In this document: piece by piece, positions 24,927-29,018 of the stretch | How the letters are laid out: every line of letters begins with the position of its first letter | Position numbering within the stretch: position 1 is the first letter of the stretch | Assembly (NCBI GenBank): GCA_034437615.1 | Contig: DAOTTW010000491.1 | Coordinates: forward strand, 1-29,018 | Origin: DAOTTW01 sp034437615 | Lineage (GTDB): Bacteria; Chloroflexota; Anaerolineae; Aggregatilineales; Phototrophicaceae | Direction: 5' to 3' | DNA length: 29,018 nucleotides | The notes under the pieces: generated by a model | The model's database searches: none | Told to the model about the DNA's origin: nothing | The model's input: the letters and a program-made list of their open reading frames with translations, nothing else | Translations under genes and position numbers: made by a program

Positions 24927-24931
24927 GGAGG
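24927..24931 (+). promoter_or_regulatory. Shine-Dalgarno GGAGG fixing the GTG start of clpC paralogue 2
   Basis: GGAGG is followed by eight bases and then GTG 24940. The upstream in-frame ATG at 24922 has no ribosome site and would put this GGAGG inside the coding sequence. ATG 24952 is too far away (20 bases). GTG 24940 is therefore the best start. Confidence 0.7.
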
Positions 24932-24939
24932 TTTTAACC

Positions 24940-27441
24940 GTGCCGAACAAAATGGAACGCTTCACCCAACGGGCGCGGCGGGTGCTCAGCTTAGCCCAGG
25001 AAGAAGCTGAACGGCTGGTCCACAGCCAGATAGGAACGGAGCATCTGCTGCTCGGCTTGATGCGCGAAGAAGGCGGTGTTGCAGGGCGCGTCCTGCGTGA
25101 CCTGGGCCTGGACCCTCGGCGCGTCGAAGAGCTTGTCACGCGCCTGACCGATTCCGATGACCCACGCACGCAAAATAGTAACCTGGACCTATCCCTCGGT
25201 ACAAAGAAAGTGCTGGAACTGGCTGTCGATGAAGCACGACGTATGGGGCATCATTACATCGGCACCGAACACTTGCTGTTGGGTCTGGTACGTCAGCCTG
25301 AAGGCGTTGCAATCGAAGTGTTGCGCCGCCTGAGCGTCAGCCCGGAAGATGTGCGCCGCCAGACGCGCCGCGTGCTACAAGAAAGCCCGATGCAAACGAC
25401 AGCTTCCAGTAGCCAAGAGCGCTCATCAAGCCAACGCTCCCGCGAGAAGACGCCACTGGTGGACCAACTCGCGACAGACCTGACCGCCCTGGCGCAAGAT
25501 GGCAAGCTGGACCCCGTTGTGGGCCGCGAGACCGAGATCGAACGTGTGATCCAGGTGCTCAGCCGCCGCCGCAAGAATAACCCGGCGCTGATCGGTGAAC
25601 CCGGTGTCGGTAAGACGGCCATCGTCGAAGGTCTGGCACAGCGCATCGTCGAAGGCGACACGCCCAAGCTGCTGTTGAACAAGCGCGTGCTGCAATTGGA
25701 TGTCGGTTCGCTGGTCGCTGGTACGATGTATCGTGGCCAATTCGAGGAACGCCTGAAGCGCGTCATCGAAGAACTAAAGTCATCCGACACGATCCTGTTC
25801 ATTGACGAGGTGCACATGCTCGTCGGTGCCGGCTCCGCAGGCAGCAGCGTAGACGCTGCAAATATCCTCAAGCCCGCGCTAGCACGTGGCGAACTGCAAT
25901 GCATCGGTGCCACTACGCTCGATGAATACCGCAAGCACATCGAGAGCGATGCCGCCCTGGAGCGCCGCTTCCAGCAGATTTTGGTGGACGAGCCGACCAT
26001 CGAAGAGACCATCGAAATCCTGCAAGGCATCAAAATCCCCTATCAGGAACATCACAACGTCGAAATCACAGACGAAGCCATCGAGACGGCTTCAAACCTG
26101 TCCGCACGTTACATCCCGGATCGCTTCCTGCCGGATAAGGCCATCGACCTGATTGACGAGGCCGCCGCACGCTTGCGCATGTATAAAAGCCCGGAAGCCG
26201 CGCAGGTTCGGCGCATCCAGGAAGAACTCGACCACGTTCGCGGTGAAATCAGCCGTGCACAGGACGACGGCATGGACACCGATCTCGTCGCGCCCTTGCA
26301 AGAACGCGAGGAAACGCTGCAAAAGCAGATGGACGATTACCAGGTGCACTGGAATGAGGAGACGCAGCAACCGCGCCTCGGTGCCGAGGACATCTCCGAA
26401 GTGGTGGCTATGTGGACGGGCATCCCGGTGACGCGCATCGCCAACGAGGAAAGCGAACGCCTGATGCAGATGGAAAGCGTGTTGCATCGCCGTATCGTCG
26501 GCCAACATGAGGCGATTGTGTCGATCAGCAAGGCGGTTCGCCGTGCGCGTGCTGGCCTGAAGGACCCGCGCCGCCCGATTGGGTCGTTCATGTTCCTGGG
26601 GCCGACAGGTGTCGGTAAAACCGAGTTGACGAAATCGCTGGCGGAATTCCTGTTCGGCAGCGAGGACGCGCTTGTACAACTGGACATGAGCGAATTCATG
26701 GAGCGGCATTCGGTTGCGCGTTTGGTCGGTGCCCCGCCAGGGTATGTCGGCTATGAGGACGCTGGCCAACTGACGGAAGCCGTGCGCCGCCGCCCATATA
26801 GCATTGTCGTCTTTGATGAGATCGAAAAAGCCCACCCGGAAGCCTTCAACATGCTGTTGCAGGTGATGGAAGAGGGCACGCTGACGGATGCACGCGGTCG
26901 CCGTGTGGATTTCCGCAATACCATCATCGTGATGACCAGCAACGTCGGCGCGGATATGATTAAGCGGCAGTCACGCCTCGGCTTCAGCCTGACAGACCCC
27001 AGCGGGGCCGATAGCGAAGCCTATGAGGATATGTCGAAGAATGTGATGGATCAGGTGCGCCGCATGTTCCGCCCCGAATTCCTGAACCGCGTGGACGCCA
27101 CCATCATCTTCCGTGCGCTCTCGCAGGAAGAGATCAAGCAGATTGTAGACCTCGAACTGAACAAGGTACGCGAGCGCCTCATCGAGCACGCTATCACGCT
27201 GGACGTGACCGAAGAAGCGCGTGTATGGCTGGCCAACGAAGGCTACGACCCCGAATTCGGGGCACGCCCGCTGCGCCGCCTGATTCAAAACGAAATCGAG
27301 GATCGGCTGTCGGATGGCATACTGGCTGGTGAATATCAGATTGCCAGCATCATCCGCGTGCTGACCGACGACGATGGCCACCTCAAGCTGGAAAGCGTCG
27401 ATGAAGATGAAGCAGAAGGCCAGGCGCTCGAAGGCGTGTAA
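24940..27441 (+). CDS. clpC: ClpC-type AAA+ unfoldase (paralogue 2)
   Basis: An 833-residue Hsp100 ATPase from GTG 24940. It has the classical ClpC N terminus MERFTQRARRVL, two Clp N repeats each with IGTEHLLLGL, a Ser/Gln/Arg linker, AAA-1 with Walker A GEPGVGKT (219-226) and Walker B ILFIDE, a short middle domain, AAA-2 with Walker A GPTGVGKT (554-561), pore loop GYVGYED, Walker B IVVFDE, and RLGF as the ClpP-docking loop. It should feed unfolded proteins to ClpP. This copy is nearer to canonical ClpC in the N domain, while its middle region lacks a clear UVR motif, unlike the copy at 10247-12757. The C terminus is acidic (DEDEAEGQALEGV). A strong terminator follows. Long leader and own promoter suggest independent, probably stress-related control. 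Confidence 0.93.
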   Translation: MPNKMERFTQRARRVLSLAQEEAERLVHSQIGTEHLLLGLMREEGGVAGRVLRDLGLDPRRVEELVTRLTDSDDPRTQNSNLDLSLGTKKVLELAVDEARRMGHHYIGTEHLLLGLVRQPEGVAIEVLRRLSVSPEDVRRQTRRVLQESPMQTTASSSQERSSSQRSREKTPLVDQLATDLTALAQDGKLDPVVGRETEIERVIQVLSRRRKNNPALIGEPGVGKTAIVEGLAQRIVEGDTPKLLLNKRVLQLDVGSLVAGTMYRGQFEERLKRVIEELKSSDTILFIDEVHMLVGAGSAGSSVDAANILKPALARGELQCIGATTLDEYRKHIESDAALERRFQQILVDEPTIEETIEILQGIKIPYQEHHNVEITDEAIETASNLSARYIPDRFLPDKAIDLIDEAAARLRMYKSPEAAQVRRIQEELDHVRGEISRAQDDGMDTDLVAPLQEREETLQKQMDDYQVHWNEETQQPRLGAEDISEVVAMWTGIPVTRIANEESERLMQMESVLHRRIVGQHEAIVSISKAVRRARAGLKDPRRPIGSFMFLGPTGVGKTELTKSLAEFLFGSEDALVQLDMSEFMERHSVARLVGAPPGYVGYEDAGQLTEAVRRRPYSIVVFDEIEKAHPEAFNMLLQVMEEGTLTDARGRRVDFRNTIIVMTSNVGADMIKRQSRLGFSLTDPSGADSEAYEDMSKNVMDQVRRMFRPEFLNRVDATIIFRALSQEEIKQIVDLELNKVRERLIEHAITLDVTEEARVWLANEGYDPEFGARPLRRLIQNEIEDRLSDGILAGEYQIASIIRVLTDDDGHLKLESVDEDEAEGQALEGV

Positions 27442-27476
27442 GCCCTGAGCAAGTCGCATCGTATTTGGCAAGCGAG

Positions 27477-27504
27477 AAGGCCGCCCGCGTGGGTGGCCTT
27501 TTTT
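27477..27504 (+). terminator. Rho-independent terminator of clpC paralogue 2
   Basis: AAGGCCGCCC (27477-27486) pairs with GGGTGGCCTT (27491-27500) over ten positions with one G-T wobble. The loop is GCGT and the T-run is 27499-27504. It lies 36 bp after the clpC stop, just before a convergent gene. Confidence 0.9.
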
Positions 27505-27522
27505 CGTTTCAAGCAGCGCTTG

Positions 27523-28263
27523 TTAATTGCGCCTGCCGCCCTTAAGCGCCTCTTGCAGTTTGTCGAGCGCTTCCCATTCACCTGCTGCGGCCAGCTTCGC
27601 CTGCTCTGGCCACGTTTCCATCGCAGCGGACTTACGCATCCCGGCTTGTTGCAGCACATCAGCCAGTTGATCGTAATCCAGCGCAGCGATCTTGTCGAAT
27701 GTATCGTAGCCCATCTCAATCAGAGCATCACGATATTTCGGGCCGATGCCCTCAATGCGCGTCAGGTCGTCGGGTTCGTCTGCGTTCGGCAGCGCTTCTA
27801 CGTCACCTGTAGCTGCTGCTGTCGTTATCTCGTCTGCGGCCCTACTTTCGGGGATATTCACATCGGGCAAATCACCGGATTCAACAACGGGGTCCGTTTC
27901 ACTGACGGGCTTTTCCGTCTCGGCTTCTGCCACTTGCACCACTGTGGCCGTCTCGTCGCCCATCGCATCGCGCATCTGCGCATCGGCCTCTTGCACCGCT
28001 GTTTCTGCGGATGTCAGCATGGCCTGTGTGCTGCTCTCGCTTTCGTCTAGCTGGCTTTCTGTGGATTCCAGCACTTGCGTCTGTGATTGGGCGCGGTCGT
28101 CGCGCATAATCCACAACCAGAAGACCAGCGCCAACACCGCAAAGGCGATACTCCAGATCAGCCAACCGGACGCTGCTTCGGGGGCCACCGCGACATTCAC
28201 ACCGATCAATACACTGGCAACGATAAACGCGGCGGCAACCGCCATTTTTCCATCTCGATCCAT
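27523..28263 (-). CDS. Membrane-anchored helix-hairpin-helix protein
   Basis: From ATG 28263 the protein has 246 residues; a TTG frame opens 15 codons upstream without better support. Two membrane helices (about 7-26 and 33-52) are followed by a long acidic Gln/Ser/Glu-rich region (54-160), possibly extended or coiled, and a C-terminal helix-hairpin-helix domain: LTRIEGIGPKYRDALIEMGY (167-186), then FDKIAALDYDQLADVLQQAG. This IEGIGPK-type domain, annotated DUF4332 or as a predicted flap-endonuclease-like 5' nuclease region, occurs in many membrane-linked proteins of unknown role. It resembles DNA-binding HhH pairs, but no nuclease residues are visible. It is convergent with clpC and divergent from the lipoprotein gene. 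Confidence 0.75.
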   Translation of the reverse strand: MDRDGKMAVAAAFIVASVLIGVNVAVAPEAASGWLIWSIAFAVLALVFWLWIMRDDRAQSQTQVLESTESQLDESESSTQAMLTSAETAVQEADAQMRDAMGDETATVVQVAEAETEKPVSETDPVVESGDLPDVNIPESRAADEITTAAATGDVEALPNADEPDDLTRIEGIGPKYRDALIEMGYDTFDKIAALDYDQLADVLQQAGMRKSAAMETWPEQAKLAAAGEWEALDKLQEALKGGRRN

Positions 28264-28396
28264 TGTTAGTTTAAATCCTTGCTCCGCAGGATACTTTTCA
28301 TAGGGCAATACTAATCCAAACCCGTCTTTAAGTCAAAACACCGCGCTTTTACAATGTTACCCATACCCAGACCGCGTGTACTGTTAACCAGAAAGC

Positions 28397-28401
28397 CGAG
28401 G
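28397..28401 (+). promoter_or_regulatory. Shine-Dalgarno CGAGG fixing the lipoprotein start
   Basis: CGAGG is followed by six bases and then ATG 28408. The upstream in-frame ATG at 28354 would add 18 residues before the signal peptide and has no comparable site. Confidence 0.6.
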
Positions 28402-28407
28402 CAACCC

Positions 28408-28869
28408 ATGATATTACGTTCTACGATGCTTGCTTGTGCCATGCTGCTGCTATTGGCCGGCTGCCGCCAGACGAACGAACCGAACGACGCCGCGAATATC
28501 AATGTCGCCGTCGCCGTCGAGCCGGACGCGCCCACAGTCGGCGATGCAACGCTGCTTGTAACCGTCACAGATGGCGCAGACCAGCCGATTAACGACGCGA
28601 CGATTAGCGTGCGCGGCGATATGTCCCATGCGGGCATGGTGCCCGTCATCCGCGAGGTAAGCGAAGCACGCGACGATATGGGCGTATACGAAGTGCCGTT
28701 TGAGTGGACGATGGGCGGCGATTGGTTCGTGGATTTTACGGTGACGCTACCGGATGGCAGCAGCGAAACGCAGCGCTACGAATACACCGTATCCGGCGCT
28801 TCGACCATGCCCGATATGCAGATGAATGGCGATAACGATAGCGAGATGCAGATGAACGACGCTGATTAA
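28408..28869 (+). CDS. YtkA-like lipoprotein with Met-rich C terminus
   Basis: A 153-residue lipoprotein from ATG 28408. The signal ends with lipobox LAGC (16-19, Cys19), so it is exported and lipid-anchored. Residues about 33-128 form an immunoglobulin-like YtkA/FixH-type domain: VGDATLLVTVTD, INDATISVRGDM, SHAGMVPV and GGDWFVDFTVTLPDG. Members of this group often accompany copper or cytochrome-oxidase genes. Met72, His74 and Met77 (DMSHAGM) plus a Met-rich tail (Met134, 137, 139, 147, 149 in MPDMQMN and EMQMND) could bind Cu(I), which is inference only. No oxidase or copper gene is seen in the window, but the sequence ends 149 bp downstream. Confidence 0.75.
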   Translation: MILRSTMLACAMLLLLAGCRQTNEPNDAANINVAVAVEPDAPTVGDATLLVTVTDGADQPINDATISVRGDMSHAGMVPVIREVSEARDDMGVYEVPFEWTMGGDWFVDFTVTLPDGSSETQRYEYTVSGASTMPDMQMNGDNDSEMQMNDAD

Positions 28870-28874
28870 GTTGG

Positions 28875-29018
28875 GTAACTACTCAGCCCTCACCCCAAAC
28901 CCCTTTACAGGGGTAGGTATTTCGGCGGACGTGCCATTGCACGTCCCTACAAACCGCTGTGAACCGTAGGGACACCCAATGGGGTGTCCGGGGCGGTGCA
29001 AACCGCCATAAAATACGG
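28875..29018. repeat. Family A repeat, left part of a copy cut by the window end
   Basis: It opens with the exact TIR GTAACTACTCAGCC (28875-28888), six bp after the lipoprotein stop. Three hairpins follow: GGACGTGC/GCACGTCC (28927-28934/28939-28946), GGACACCC/GGGTGTCC (28970-28977/28982-28989) and GGCGGT/ACCGCC (28992-28997/29002-29007). The other end lies beyond the window. Confidence 0.75.

Noticed and set aside
24600..24939. CIRCE or CtsR operator for clpC
   Set aside because: No TTAGCACTC-N9-GAGTGCTAA pattern or tandem GGTCAAA heptamers were found by eye.
26092..26835. 247-residue minus-strand frame inside clpC
   Set aside because: Shadow of a fully conserved AAA+ gene; codon periodicity belongs to the plus strand.
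1..29018. tRNA or rRNA genes
   Set aside because: No cloverleaf with a GTTCGA-type T-arm and no rRNA-like conserved block was recognised; a covariance search was not possible here.

Overview
The window looks like a piece of a Chloroflexota chromosome, probably Anaerolineae or a relative. This is inferred from gene content: a protein kinase fused to a STAND ATPase and TPR repeats, a DUF4058 protein, LysM/SdrD-like surface proteins, two ClpC-type ATPases and many dispersed G/C-rich hairpin repeats. Base composition is moderately GC-rich. No rRNA, tRNA, CRISPR array, integrase or transposase gene was seen, and the rank below phylum is not settled by the sequence.

Layout. 1-1103 (+): the end of a class-V aminotransferase followed by a short SerA-type dehydrogenase, a likely serine-biosynthesis pair. 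1172-5209 (-): a secreted alpha/beta hydrolase, a ten-helix membrane protein overlapping an anchored SGNH hydrolase by 4 nt, and a DUF4058 protein. 5210-5673: a nest of repeats containing a 174-bp MITE-like element with perfect 14-bp terminal inverted repeats and an 8-bp target duplication. 5674-12757 (-): a secreted LysM protein, a Nudix-like protein abutting a J-domain protein, a membrane-anchored DsbA-like thioredoxin and a ClpC-type ATPase. 12758-13156: a divergent intergenic region with a perfect 16-bp-arm hairpin and a separate palindrome. 13157-16717 (+): the kinase-STAND-TPR protein. 17036-17848 (+): a xanthorhodopsin-type light-driven proton pump that keeps the glycine opening the retinal pocket to a carotenoid antenna, followed by a clear terminator and a DoxX-like membrane protein. 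18660-21946: exonuclease III (-), a threonine-synthase-like PLP enzyme (+) and RsgA (-). 22294-24303 (+): a four-domain S1 RNA-binding protein with an extreme acidic tail. 24940-27441 (+): a second ClpC with a long leader. 27523-28263 (-): a membrane-anchored helix-hairpin-helix protein. 28408-28869 (+): a YtkA-like lipoprotein with a Met-rich tail. 28875-end: another copy of the repeat element.

How the parts work together. Most genes are housekeeping or envelope functions. Protein quality control is prominent: two ClpC paralogues, a J-domain protein and a thiol oxidoreductase. The rhodopsin would add light-driven proton motive force. No retinal or carotenoid synthesis gene lies in the window, so the chromophores must come from elsewhere. 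The most distinctive non-coding feature is two families of multi-hairpin repeats. Their copies differ in sequence while keeping base pairing, which suggests selection or mobilisation at the level of folded DNA or RNA.
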